A stretch of 64,000 bases of DNA. Origin: Maea johnstoni. Its lineage: Eukaryota; Annelida; Polychaeta; Spionida; Magelonidae. Below, in pieces: positions 1-14,300 of the stretch. Positions within the stretch are counted from its first letter, which is position 1. The number at the start of each line of letters is the position of its first letter. The notes beneath the pieces were generated by a model that saw only the letters and a program-made list of their open reading frames with translations, was not told the DNA's origin and searched no databases. A program made the translations under genes and the position numbers. The stretch covers positions 25,919,966 to 25,983,965 of the forward strand of contig OZ012688.1 of NCBI GenBank assembly GCA_963942565.1, given 5' to 3'.

Positions 1-926
1 TGTATGTACATGTATTTGCGAGCTGCAGCAGCTGTTTGCTGCTGTTTTACAGTAGCCTTGTAATGTATGTATATTATGTATAGGGAGTAGTGCAATGATT
101 TGTTGTTTTATTAGCCTGGGGTTATAACTGGCCACAAGTGTCTTAAGTTGTGCTTTATGGTATCTCATATACTCAACACTGCATCTTAGCTGCCTGTGTG
201 AAGTGATAATTATTTCCAACCCCTGAGAATCACTACTTACATGGATATTTACAGTCAATATCTGACAACCTCTCAGGATTTATTATATCTCTACCCGTTA
301 GGAATTGTATATTTGTAAAAAGAGGGTGCAGAAAGGGCAAATTCAGGACTTAGGCTTAAAGGGTTCTGTCTGTATGTATGGGTTAGTTTTAACAGAGAAG
401 TTGATATACCCCATTGATTCTAAGCAAAACTAAAGTTAAGTGACAATTCCTTACTTTGTTGCTCATTTTGTTCAATAGATTAAAAAAACTAATGTCTCTG
501 ATTCTAGTCAAAACAAAAGTAAAATGACAATTCCTACTTTATTCAATAGATTTAAAAAATAATTACTTTAACTTTCTCCTTGGAAAATTTATTTTAAAGG
601 AAGTGGCTGCTTATGCAGCCCTGGGGCTGCGTAGCCGGCCAGCCGGCTATGCAGCCTATTCTTTAGCATTTGGCTTGCATAGCCGGAATATTATATCAAT
701 GTGTATAATGCATGTAATATTAAGAAAATGTGTTTTTTCATTGTAATAGGCAGTTTATTGTATAGTTGCAAACAAGTAGAAAACTGTACCAAATCTGTAA
801 GAAAATTGAGCAAAGAAGGTGGAGTGCGATTTGGTAGTGCCATGTTGAGCCTGAGTGGCAAGGCGTAGTTGATTTTAGTGTTCAAGACTAAGAATGGGCC
901 ACAAAAAAGGCATCAGTGGTTTGAAC

Positions 927-1059
927 TGAGTGATTAAGCCTTATGAAGCTGGTGGCTAATTTGGTCATTAAAAAATCATTGATAAAAGAAGAAAGAATAT
1001 CGGTCAAAATCGCTGATGACCAAATTAGCCACCTGAGCATCATACGGCTTAATCACTCA
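927..1059. repeat. 133-bp inverted repeat, fold-back MITE-like
   Basis: Outer arms TGAGTGATTAAGCC and GGCTTAATCACTCA, inner arms TGGCTAATTTGGTCAT and ATGACCAAATTAGCCA, separated by a short centre. It shares the GGCTAATTTGG motif with the 200-bp MITE family found at 9711, 13021, 20361, 44199 and 58518. Confidence 0.7.
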
Positions 1060-1164
1060 AAAAGTGTGGCTCACTTTTTTTAAATATATTGTACAGGAAC
1101 TATATATTTTAAATATATAGTTCCTGATTGTACTTGTTTGCAACAATAAACTTTCTATTAACAA

Positions 1165-1226
1165 TAAAAAAATACATTTTCTTTATATATGTACTATAGT
1201 ACGTATATAAAGAAAATGTATTTTTT
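1165..1226. repeat. Near-perfect 62-bp palindrome
   Basis: Arms of about 30 bp (AAAAAATACATTTTCTTTAT and its complement) meet at TGTACTATAGTACG with about one mismatch. About 60 bp upstream is another palindrome with arms AGGAACTATATATTT. Probably remnants of small inverted-repeat elements. Confidence 0.75.
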
Positions 1227-1396
1227 CACCCTGCTGTCTAATACCTTGTGGGCAAGGCATCTATACTCATCTTATGGAAGGTGGTGAGAATAATAAGGAT
1301 GGGCGGCTAATCAGAGTGGCTTCTTGTTCCCATGGGTACACCTGATGGCAGTTATGGTAATCTTTACCAAATTGCAATTAAATCATCAATTTCCTT

Positions 1397-1621
<225 letters not shown>

Positions 1622-2030
1622 TGAAGTTATGAGTTGGTTATAAAGTCATATTGCCGTTTTTGGTCGTGTTTAGATTGCGGTTCTCAAGGTATTGTCAGGA
1701 GATTACCCTACAACTATCAGCTACAGATAGCCAGGGTAAACAGTGGTCAGTTTAAACAAACACCAGCACAATCTTCAAAACCATCCTCGCCATGGGAGAC
1801 ACATTGTTCAAATCTACAACATGACAATTTACTCTAGACTTTATCGAGAGACGTCAGTATGTTTGCGCATGCAAAAATTCCTCTGATGAAACTTGTCACT
1901 TAATGTGATCAGACATAAAAGATTACACCGCATGACTAAAACTTTACTGTCCAGATAAAATAGTAGCAGAAGAACTTGAACTGGTATATAAAGTGGAGTT
2001 GATATATGGTAGGATTTTATTCATTAAGTT

Positions 2031-2330
2031 TTGGGATTAGCACCTTAATGATACTGCCTGCCTCCCGTGGACCTAATTTTGTTGTATTTAGCAGTGTCAG
2101 CTTTGGAAATTTCGTGAACTGCTTTCATGTGGAGATGTGCAGGTAGCAATTAAGGCAATTTTATGCATATTTTAAATCTTAAACAATACAATGCAGGTTG
2201 CAATTAAGGCAATTTTATGCATATTCTAAATCTTAAACAATACAACATGATATTTTTGATACTATCCTTTTCCCCTTTGATACCAGTATTTAGTATCGTA
2301 TCGAGTACCGGTACCGATCCCTAGTTAAGT
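2031..2330 (+). mobile_element. hAT-like MITE family C, copy 1
   Basis: Shares with 15835-16158 the series ATACTGCCTGC, TTTAGCACTGTCAGCTTTG (approximate), CTTTCATGTGGA, GCAATTAAGGCAATTTTAT, and the end GGTACCGATCCCTA. A 58-bp internal piece (GCAATTAAGGCAATTTTATG...) is tandemly doubled. AGGGATCGGTACC-type ends recall hAT non-autonomous elements. Confidence 0.7.
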
Positions 2331-3556
2331 TGTAATTGTAACCAAGCAGAATAAAATGATTTATGGTTTGATTGTGCAAATCTTAGTTAGGGTAGGTAAA
2401 AATTCAGGACAAGTGAGACTTTGAGAGGATTTACAGTACAGGACATATGCAGGTAACAATTTATGCATACTTTAATTTGATATGCGAAATTAAACTTTTT
2501 GTCTCCTAGTGCAACTTTGCATGTGAAAATTAAGGAGGACAAGCAAAATGGATGAGCACTTGTCCTACAGGACAGGTATATTTTTGAATTGATATTGAAC
2601 AATTGTGACAGATAAGGTATTATTGGAATTGATAGATTAGTAGCATGTGTCTCTGTAGTATTTGTTCTGGCTGCTAATGAGGCCATAATATTAGACTGTC
2701 CTAGTTCTTGGCAAATTAAGCTAGTACACCCCTCCCCCTCCCTGGGTTGAAAAGCTTAAGTGACCACTAGGTGGCACCAGCTGTTCTGTCTCATCAATGT
2801 TGGCATCAGACAAACCTTTACTCACTTTAATTCCATCTATTGTGAAAGGTATGAACCAACCTGCCATCTAGGATTATTGCTGCATGGTCTAAGTGAAAGT
2901 TATAAACATATATAGAAGACCTATAAGAGCCTAGGTTCTAGGCTAGCTGCATATGTGCTGTACAGTTCTATCCTTATCTCATTCTGATTGATATCTCCAG
3001 GTGTTTGTTTTACCTGCTTCTCTTATCTCACCTGTTCTGACCCCATTCTTTGAAGGACAACACACACATGTAGCATGTCCAGGTTACTGGGCCACATCAC
3101 CAGTACCCACCCAACAAAACATGTATATGACACACCTCAATAAAACCATAAGGTGATAATAGATATAGGTGTAAATGCCAATTAAGAGGAGCAGGTAGCT
3201 GATGTTCAAAAGGTGTCTGTCTTGGAAGGCAACCCATAAGTGTAATTTAGACATGTCTGCCTGTCAGGTCCTGATTGGTCAATCTTGGGGGTGTTGTTTT
3301 GATGTACATACATACCACAGCATTAGGTTATTAGGGTGCTTCAAGATAGGGTAGAAGTGGCTTCGTTGTCAGTGTCTGTGCAACATTCATCATCTACTCC
3401 AGCTCAGGGGTATATTAGATAGCTGGTAGATAAATTGGTAAAGGAATCTGGAACAGAGCTAGAGCAAGGGCACTGGAGACATTTATTACACTATATATGA
3501 GACAAGATGAAGTTTGATGATCTATGCCATGAGTATTTGATAGGTGAGATCTATAA

Positions 3557-3761
<205 letters not shown>

Positions 3762-4406
3762 TTTATAGTACACATGGTTTGAAAAGTTTAAACAAATCTT
3801 TGAATAGAGAAATATCTGGATTGTCACACTGAACAAGTAAAATGAATCTTAGTCAAATATTTCTGAAACAATGCTTTATTTGGGCATTATTTTCATATAT
3901 GTTGAACCGTGAGTACTTATGAATAGTTTAAGGTATAAACAAAATATTTTATTTATTTCTGTCGTTTTATCATATTGTTTCATACTATCAAGCATGTCAA
4001 ATCTTAACTCTTGGCTCTGTAGTACTGTTGCTGAAAAATGAATGATGAAAATTCACTTTTAGAATACATATATATGTATATACTGATTACCATGGAGACA
4101 CAAAGTTCATGTTGACCTTAGAGGTGACCTATGATTTATCTGGAGTTAACAGGCTTTCTCTGGTTTTGCGTGTCGACTGCGTAGAACCGTATAGTTAGGG
4201 TTTTCATGAATGGTGGTCTAAATGGGTATTTGAATATCATATTCCATGAGGGAGATATCAAGATTTTCAGAGAGCAATCATAAATGTTTCTAATTACTAC
4301 AGCAATTTCCGGCATACCTCCTAGCAATATTTTAAAGTAAAACAAATTGAATTATTTGTTTGTTTAATATTGATATGTATAGGTATATAAATTCCTGAGA
4401 AAAAAC

Positions 4407-4606
4407 NNNNNNNNNNNNNNNNNNNNNNNNNNNNNNNNNNNNNNNNNNNNNNNNNNNNNNNNNNNNNNNNNNNNNNNNNNNNNNNNNNNNNNNNNNNNNN
4501 NNNNNNNNNNNNNNNNNNNNNNNNNNNNNNNNNNNNNNNNNNNNNNNNNNNNNNNNNNNNNNNNNNNNNNNNNNNNNNNNNNNNNNNNNNNNNNNNNNNN
4601 NNNNNN
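4407..4606. other. Assembly gap (200 N)
   Basis: Exactly 200 undefined bases, next to a GAT/GAG microsatellite that may have broken the assembly. A small HNF4 exon could be hidden here. Confidence 0.99.
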
Positions 4607-4682
4607 GAAAATTTCCCACATGCCCAAATCCAGGATCAAATTCAGGGAGTGGTGAGAGACAGTAATGATGATAGTGGTGCTG

Positions 4683-4713
<31 letters not shown>

Positions 4714-5014
4714 GGAGGAGGAGGAGGAGGAGGAGGAGGAGGAGGAGGAGGAGGATTAAATAATTAAAGGGCAAGAAAGCTTGAATTACATTTTATGCAT
4801 GGTGTGAATACTTTTATTTTACCTTTTTGTCTATTCAGGGTCAGTGAATGAAAATGAATACTCCAGTGTCCCATAGATGGCAGCACATGCTGTGTGAAAA
4901 ATCAGGGGGATGCCTTGCAGAAATTTCCAATCTTTAAGGCTGTTCAAGTTTACCGGTAACTACTGTAAAATAGCCTTAAGTCTAAACTAACCAATATTCC
5001 ACTGTTGATTTCAG

Positions 5015-5314
5015 ATACACCCGACATGACGCCCATGTCAGGTGTCCAGTCAGTTGGGGGCCCGCCGGTCTCCCCTGCGATAGGCTCACAAGGAATGAGT
5101 CAGTATTGCGCAATATGCGGGGATCGTGCCACAGGAAAACACTATGGCGCCGCAAGCTGTGACGGCTGCAAGGGCTTCTTCAGGAGAAGTGTTCGTAAAA
5201 ATCACGTGTACACGTGTCGGTTCAGTCGGAACTGCGTGGTGGACAAGGACAAAAGGAACCAGTGCCGATATTGCAGGTTAAAGAAATGCTTCAGGGCCGG
5301 AATGCGCAAAGAAG
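5015..5314 (+). CDS. HNF4: HNF4 exon: DNA-binding domain
   Basis: Encodes both C4 zinc fingers. Finger one is [14 protein letters not shown] with the P-box CDGCKGFF; finger two is [20 protein letters not shown], followed by LKKCFRAGM. The acceptor is gatttcag before 5015 and the donor is GAAG|gtgaga at 5314. The ATG at 5005 lies in the intron side of the acceptor, so it is not the start. In vertebrates the domain is usually split over two exons; here it is one. Confidence 0.95.
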
Positions 5315-8300
5315 GTGAGATACTAAATATATATCTGTACAACATAAAGATAGAGTGTCATACAAAGTATATAGTTCTCCAATACAAAGATACTCTGTTA
5401 TACAAAATGGCATATTAGATACATAGCTGATAAGATATATAGCTATACAATACAAAGATACAGTGAGATACAAGTATAAAACAGTACAGTACTTATATAC
5501 TGTGGGATACAAATTACATAGCTTACATATCTATACAATAAAACAAAGCTGTGAGATATAAAATATATAACAGTAAATACCTATATACTGGGTGATAAAA
5601 AAGTATAAAGCTGTATAATACAAGGATACTGTAGGATATAAAGTATACAGCAGTAAATAATCATATACTGTGGGTTGCAAAGTACATAGCTGTAGGATGC
5701 AAAAATTCTGTGAAATACAAAGTAAAAAACTATGCTGTAAAACCTATATAAGTTGAAAACCTACGTATGAGATGAAAATAGTTGGGTAATATATATGGAT
5801 GTTCAATTAGTGTTCACAGTTGTGTGTTCAAGTTGCCTGGTTCCGCTTTAGTGTTGGAATACTTATGGTAATAGTTTCATTTCCATGTTCATTATTTTTT
5901 TATTAACCTCTTATAGTTAACCAATAATTGGTTTCGACCATGAATGGTATGTCTGAGAATAACTATAAAGAGATAATGTTAACATGGAATCAATCTTTTC
6001 GAATTTACCTAATGGGTTCAAGATGGTAAAATTAAAAACGGTATCTTAAATCATTTGTGTTGGTATGGTGTGGCAGACATGTGCGGGCCAGGAAAATTAA
6101 AAATGGAATAAAACAAAAAAAGTAATATTTTGGGAAATAAAAGTCCCGGGAAATATATCTGTTTTATAGTATATGGAAAGAAAGGGTGCGTTTCACATGT
6201 ATTGTGCCATTTGCGTTGGAGAATTTTCTGTTTCTGAAATGTAAATCCAACTTCCCCTTACAGCAGTTCAGAATGAGCGAGATAGAATCAGCGTGCGGAG
6301 GACGAGTTATGACGAGGTTGGGCAGAACGGAGCTCTCTCAGTCAGCACACTACTTAACGCAGAGATACTCTCCAGACAGGTAAAACATACAGAAAATCTA
6401 CCCCCCCCCCCCCTCCCCCCCTGACACCGAAACACACTGCTTAACGCAGAGATACTCTCCAGACTGGTAAAATGCAGAAAATCTACCCCCCCCCCCCTCT
6501 CTGACCCTGAACCACTACTTAATGCAGAGATACTCTCCAGACAGGTAAAAATGCAGTGTATCTAAACCCTCCCCCCCCTGAAAAAATTGAACCTAAAAAT
6601 GGTATTTCTGCAATTCCTGATCAGCCCAAAACACTCAATTCTAAGACGTCATAATGCCTAAAAACCTGAAAACCAAAAGGATGCTAATCCTGTTAGCTTC
6701 AAAAACCTGCTAAATCTCAAATTCCTAGATCTTGAAATGCCATAACATCAACCCTGATCCCCTCCCCAAGAAAACTGAACTACTGTTAAAGGCTGTAATT
6801 CCAAGTATGCGTGCAGTACCCCTCAAACACCCTACACCCTTGAAAGTCATATATCATAAACCCTTTAAAACTCCCAAAACTCTTATTCAAATGCAGTTTG
6901 TATGTTATTCCAAAAGAACAGATTTTTGTATATAGTATATACTTGATTTGATTCAGCACAGTCAAATAGTTTTTTCTCATTATTTTTCATTTTCTATTAA
7001 TTATACAGTTCTTTGGATTTAAAGATGATAAAGAAATCATACTTTCTTCTTTTGAATAGGATTATAAAGTATTTTTCAGTTAATAATGATAAAGTGTATC
7101 TTGGTCTGACACATTTATGACAAATATTATGAAAGAATCAGAAAACGTTGTTTTTTTTTAAATTGTCATTTCGTAATCAACATCCATATATCTTTTGATG
7201 TTTTGTGTAATAAAAATGTTTGCTTGTATGATAGGAGATCAGGGATTTTTAGGAATGAAAAGATTAAATATAATGATGTATTTATCCCTGAATCATGATA
7301 GAAGTGTCATTCATAAGTATTATGTGATGGTTGATATACAACCAAAGACTTTCAAATATTTTTGATAAATGGGCTTCTTTATTTGGTTATTATGATATAG
7401 TACAGAATGATTTTTTTTTCAGTTAGCTGCATTAACGCTTTCTTAGTTGGATTTTGTGTATATTTAGTATATTTAGGAACCCTTGCTTGATCTTTGTCAT
7501 TCCTGGTTAGTAGTTTGAACCCTCCCTGCACAGCACACCTCCCATTGTAGTAATCTAGTTCCTGCTTTTTTCTGGTTTACTCAGACTGGCCAGATGGTTT
7601 GAGGATTAAGAGAAGATCTCACAAAAATTTGCAGTATTCTGAATTTTTTTCCGTAGCCGACTTGAATTTGATGATTGACTTGCCTTCTTGGGCAAGTTTA
7701 TACCAGTTTTTAGTCACTTTTTACTTGCTTTGCCAAATTTCATCCTTTCTCAACATGGCATTTAATGTTCACACAGAATCAAAAGATTCTTTAAGATACT
7801 GTAATATGTATTGAATGAAATTCATTTTAATATGCCAGCATATTTATGAATTCATTCTATTCAAGCTTTTTGTATTTTAACTGTTTTGTTATCAGAAAGG
7901 CTCAGATTTTCACCATAATTGTCGGACAAGTCAGATATGATTCTTACTTGCCCAGAAGCTTTTGTTTTGAGTTCTTGGTGAAATATCAGTGACTATTTTC
8001 AGGATCCTCTTACCATCTGAGAATTCTGGGTATCAATAGGTTAATGATTAACCCCCTCATGCTCAGGGTACTGAGAAGTGAATATCTAGAAACAGTGGTG
8101 ACACTTCAAAATGTTCTTTAAGTAGGTTTTTTGTGCACAGAATAAGAAACTAAACCATCACACAAACCTTTCTTTACTAATTCATGCTCTTGACGAAAAG
8201 TCACCATGATTTCTTTTAGATATTTCACTATGTGTAAAATACCTGGGTACTCTGAATATGAATCGCTTAAGGGACCTCTCCCCGGTTGGACTCCACCTAT

Positions 8301-11300
8301 CTCACATATAGTCCTTTTACAAAACTTGGTTGGACCTTTTCATAACTACCAATCATGTACATTCATCCTACACTCATTATCATTACAGTCACATGCCATC
8401 AATGGCACATGCCATCAATTAGTTCCCGGTTACACATATAGGGGGCAACATTGCATAGACTTATTTTTACAGCAAACCTTGCACACACTGCAATTTTGAG
8501 ATATGCCACCACACTATCCTAGTTGAGATCAGTTGATCATTCTGAAGATTCAGTTAATTTCCTAGTAAGATATGTACTGAAAATTCTATTGGAAGAGTGA
8601 TGGACGTGTAAGAACAGCTTTAAACTATTTTGAACTTATATAAAGAAATTTATGTTAAAACCACACTAAATCTTTAAAGGTCTAGAACTTTCAAAATTGA
8701 AATTCTCTCTCCTCAAAACTATGTACTGTAAGGTAAAAAGAATAACTTGCCTCTATTAACCAATATTTACAATGTAACACCTGCGATCGGTAAAAAAAAT
8801 TGGCAACTTGGAGAATGGTCCATAAAAGTATCTTTAAAATATTTTAGGGATTGTTTGGTTTATTGATAGAAGACAGCGCCTATAAGATAATAAGATAAAA
8901 TAGGTTAAGCATCACTAATCAGTACTATAGATCCATTCTATCTGTTTAAGCTCTAATTGATTTTAAGGAAGTTAAGGTTTTAAAGAACTTCCTTTTTGTT
9001 TTCAGATTCCTTGTCCTAGTAACTTTGAAGTAAGTGAAATTAAATGACAGTTTCAAGTAATCCATGAATTATATATACAACCAGTTAAATGAAAATATTT
9101 AGGATTAAATAAACTATTGAGCCTTACTTACAACAAGTGAAAAAGCAAGATTTGTTCTTTCTGAAAAACCATGGGAGGAGTTCCTATATACTATATCTGC
9201 ATCCCAATTGTGTGTAAAACCTTTGTAGCAATTTGTTTTCTAGATGGTAATATATATAGTTGCTGCACATTTCTGTTGCTTGTTTTGTTTTGATATAGAC
9301 TTCAGTTTCTGCACCTAGACTATCTATAGATTTGCACGAATACAACTAACATATTTTGACTCGCTAATCAAAGTGTATATTGCATGGATACACTTCTGAG
9401 GGTATATGTATAATATTTGAGTTTTATGGTACCATTGATTTGATATCAAAAGCTTGGACGTACAATCCTGAGAAAATCATGCGAATTGAAATGCGATTGA
9501 CCAGTCAGAGCTAGAGAACTAAGAGAATTTGTCATTTTCCAGATTTCTTCGCCGCTATCGAATACGGACGTGAATCAGAAGAAGATGGCGAGCGTGCAGG
9601 ACATCTGTGAGAGCATGAAGCAGCAGCTGCTGATCCTGGTGGAGTGGGCCAAGTACATCCCCAGCTTCTGTGAGCTGCCACTAGACGATCAGGTGAGACA
9701 ACACTATCCTTTGAACCTTTATGCTGCTGGTGGCTACTTTGGCCAATACAAAATGATGCAAAAAATCTGAAATGACTGAAACCCTGGCACATGGGTACTC
9801 ATCTGAGAGTACTCAGCGAGAGCTATCCAATGAATACCAACATGACAGGGTTTAGATGGTTTTCAAAGGTTTTAGCTTCCTTGTGCTTTGGACGAATGTA
9901 GCCATAGCATTGGAAGGGTCAAATACCCTCCGTTTATCCATGGGTATACCAGGTTTTCATCACTAGACCCATGGCAAAAATGGGTTTTTGGTTCAATTTC
10001 CTTTTTTTAACCGAATCAAAATCCTTCAATCTGAAAGACCTGGCTTGTGATGAGAATCCATTGACTTCTCTGTAATGTTTAATTTTCCCTATATTGCATT
10101 GTACAAATATAAAAATTCCATCAAAAACACTTAAATGTATCAATCTATTGTTACGATTAATTTTCTGTGTTTGTACTGACTTTTCCCTTTGGAATTTACT
10201 TAGATATTCTGTTTTAAACAGGTTGCATTACTGAGAGCTCATGCTGGGGAGCACCTGTTGCTAGGTGTTGCTAGGCGATCCATACCACTGAAAGATGTGC
10301 TGTTGCTAGGCAATGATTACATAATTGCTCGTCACGGTCCAGAGATTGAGATGGGACGTGTCGCGGGACGAGTAATGGATGAACTAGTCAGACCTTTGAG
10401 GGATGTTCAGATTGACGATTCAGAATTCGCATGCCTTAAAGCGATAGTTTTCTTCGACCCTGGTGAGTACAGAGTTGACATAACTTCTGGTTTGGTGCAT
10501 ATGCTTCCTATATCTGCCTGCTTTAGTTCTCCTTTTTGTGTCTGGCTAAATAGGTCTATAGTTGCATGGTCCTTCCATCCCTCATCCTGGGTAACAGTAA
10601 AACAGTATGGAGTTTAGGAACACTGATAAATTCCAATTGATGGTGTCAACTCATACATAAATGCAATACTCGAGATCGAGATTTCCCACTCTGGTAATAC
10701 TATTATTCAATGTGCACTGCAGCTAGGGTCTGATCAGGGGTGTTGGGGTTGTAAAATGCTGAGGTATAGTGGCAAGACTAGAAAATAATTTCAAACTAAA
10801 ACATTTGGATTATCTTGCAGCACCACCACTTTAAAGGTCAATAAAAGATATCATTTCCTAAGCTTCTTCCTATGTAACTTCTGATATTTTGGTCAAATTC
10901 ATACATTTTTGTGCACACTTCTACATTTATAGTCAGCTCTTGTTCATAAAAGGTGCACTTACATTTGTAAATTTAGTGTTTAGTAGTAATTACAGTGAAA
11001 CCTCCAAGATATGAACCCCTTGGGACCAAGCAAATGTGTTCACATCTCAGAGTTTTTTTCTCGTGTTATAAGGCACAAGTGGGAATGGGAAATTGTATTT
11101 ATAATGGTAGGTGTCCATGTCTCTGAGTTGTTCACAGTGGGAGGTTTCACTGTAATTGTAATTGATTAAGTCTTTGGTAATTTGGTATCCGATTAGATAA
11201 ACAGGTAAGTGACATCAACAGTCAGTATAGGGAGTAACCAAAACAAATTTATTGGCATTTGGACTATGAAGTACTGTACTTTACAGTAGTTTTAGATATT

Positions 11301-14300
11301 TCGGTATCAAGCAAAACAATCAAAAGTTTCACTTCAGTTTAAGTCCTTGGACACCCTAAGGATACTTATCATGTTTTCAGTAATTGTGTAAGTGTGTACA
11401 TGTTTATGGTTGTGACCAGAATATATTGAGGTCACCCCTTGAATATTGGGCACCCATTTTTTTTTTAACTGACCATTTTAGACATCCAGTTTCGAAATCC
11501 TGGCTAAGACCTTTCCCCATTGGTTTAGTATACTTGCTTACTGTCTCCTGACCACTGGTACAGAGCTGTCTTTTTTGATCTGATCCTATTCCATTTGAGA
11601 TGGTCATACATTAGAACCCCTCTAGACTTTCCAATCCTTGGTAGTGTAACAACTATATATAACTGTATCTCTTGGTAGGTAGAGGTGGATTCATTCATTT
11701 CCTTTTTCTAGTCCTGGAACCTTCCTTTTCCACCCTGACTCACCTGGAGGGAGTAGATAAATCACATCCTTTTGAATAAATCTGCATAATTATATAATTA
11801 GCATATATTTTCATATACTAACCATTTTGACCACTCAATTTTTGTTCTATCTTGATAATGATTTTTTTCTTGCTTGTGGAGTTATATTACTTCAAAACTA
11901 TGTATTTTATGCATGTGAGTTGAGTGCATGCCGCATTTGTGGTACTATCAATATCATCAATATTCATTTGGATAATATGTGCATGGAATGCCTCATTAAT
12001 GATATTTTGTCACAGTAAAGTTGATACACAGTCCTTTGCATTGATAGTTGATCTAAGAAAAAATCTTCCTAAAAATGTGCATGAAGATTTTGAAAGCAAC
12101 ACAATATATTAGCATACAGGTAATAAATTACCTGTGAGGAAGTACCTGTAATTATCCATAAACTGATCAGGTTTTGTGATTTGCTTCCAGGTGAATCAGG
12201 GCATAGGAATATTTACCTTAATTCTTATCATGGTAAGTGTCAATTGAGGAGGAGTTTTCTACCCCTTCCCTTCCCTACCATCTCTTACCCTCTTTCTCTA
12301 TCTCCCAAAGCCTACTAATTTACCCCTCTTCTCCCCCTCCCCACCTCTCAGCTAAATTAGTTTTGGGGGTTTGTTTCTGGTGTGCAAACATAGTTCTGGT
12401 TTTGGAATCACTCTAGAGTGCATTCTAGGGGTGAATAAATAATTTTAGTATCATTTTCACACGGGGACACATTTTCGGGGTATGTAAAACATGGCCTGTT
12501 TGCTTATTAGTCACAAGTTGCATTGCAGCAACAAAGTATAGCCATCGGCCCATGAGAAATTCTAAAGGTATGAAATGCTTTTTGTTGCTTTAAATTGATA
12601 GAATACAAGTATTCATTTATCTTTCAGTTAGACTGAAAGTACATTTTTGGGAAATTGATTTGCGAATTTGCAAATGATTATTGCTCATTCTGGAGGTTAT
12701 ATAAAAGAAGGGTATCAAGGGTATTAAATACATCTTCATAGGCCATTTATATGCACCCTTACTTAAACCTTTCAGTAGTCAGAGGATTGACATGTGGTTT
12801 TAGTCATGATCCATGCAAGAGTGCATTTCCATATATCTGTTGGAATTTAGTTTATTTATCAATTTTCTGAATAATTGACATCATACACTTGGGAACATGT
12901 CACAAGTAATTTGTTTGACCAGTCAGGTAGAGTAACCTTCAGTCAGATATCTATTGCTATCAAGATTAATTTGCATGTGTGTCAGAACATGTGAAAGCTA
13001 TGTAATGTCAATTTTGATATATATTTATGTTGCTTGTGGCTAATTTGTTCAGTACAAAATGATGCATAAAGTCTGAAAAATGACTGAAACCCTTGTAAGT
13101 GGGTACTCATCTGAGAGTACTCAGCAGGAGCTATCCAATGAATACCAACATGACAGGGTTTAGATGGTTTTCAAAAATCTTTGCAACCTTGTGCTTTAGA
13201 TGGAAGTAGCCTCAGCATTGAAAGAGTTGAAAATAAAGTCATTGGAAGGGTTGGAAGGGTTAAAAATAGAGTCCCAAGAATATTGTTATTGATTGTTCCT
13301 GCTTTTTCCTACAGATGCCAAAGGGATCAGCGATCCACAGAAAATCAAAGCGATGCGCTACCAGGTTCAGATCAACCTCGAGGACTACATTAACGATCGG
13401 CAGTACGATTCCAGGGGGCGCTTTGGCGAGATCCTCCTGACGCTCCCCGCCCTGCAGAGCATCACCTGGCAGATGATCGAACAACTACAGTTCGCCAAAA
13501 TGTTCGGAGTTGCCAAGATCGATAACTTACTTCAGGAGATGTTACTTGGAGGTATGCATATATGCATCAACCAGATATTTGTACAAATTTATTCAAATCT
13601 TTCATTAGTTATTTTTTCATTACATGTTTTAGAAATAAAAATTGCTATTCAATTTAAATCCAAATAGCCGCATTTATTATGTATAAAAAGTGCTCGGATA
13701 GAAAATTAAAAACATAAAATTTTGCACATCATTGATGCTTTTGCTTTCATATTAAAATTTATTCAAACTTATGTATATGCCTTGTCATCCAGACATACTT
13801 TGCAACTGCAAATTTTGAGTATGAAAAGAATATTTATAAGAAATGTACATAAGTCTTCAAGGTGATTTTTTGTTTATTTTCAGGTGCGGGGAATGAGGCA
13901 CCTCACCCGCCCGCCGCCACCTCCATGCACGCCCACATCCTGGGCGCCCAGTCGCCCGTCACGCCTGGCCAGGACACCATGCCCGCCACCCACCCGGCAA
14001 CCGTCACCGATCACATTCCAGTCAGTCACCATGGCGACACCCCGCACATCGTCGCGGCGCCACCCTCCGTGGAGGCCATGGAGAGCCACATTCCTGTCTC
14101 CCACCCAGGAGAGCTACCGGTCATCCACCACGTGCCTAGCCCCAGCGACGCTCACATGGCCAACGGGCACATGGGCGACCCCCACATGGGCATCAACAGC
14201 CACCACGATGGCACCCCGATACCCTCACCCACAATGCCCCACATTCCAGAACCCTTCCGCATGACCTCTGTACCTCAAGGTCACTTCAAGAAGGAAGTGG

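Noticed and set aside
3507-3543. A tempting HNF4 first exon: ATG, 12 codons, donor gtgaga, and a phase that fits the exon at 5015
   Set aside because: The same block, slightly changed, occurs at 18790-18841 before another CT array, so it is part of a repeat. The fit of phase has a one in three chance.
4332-4774. Frames running through the N gap
   Set aside because: The residues are undefined; the open frame is produced by the Ns and by GAT/GAG repeats.
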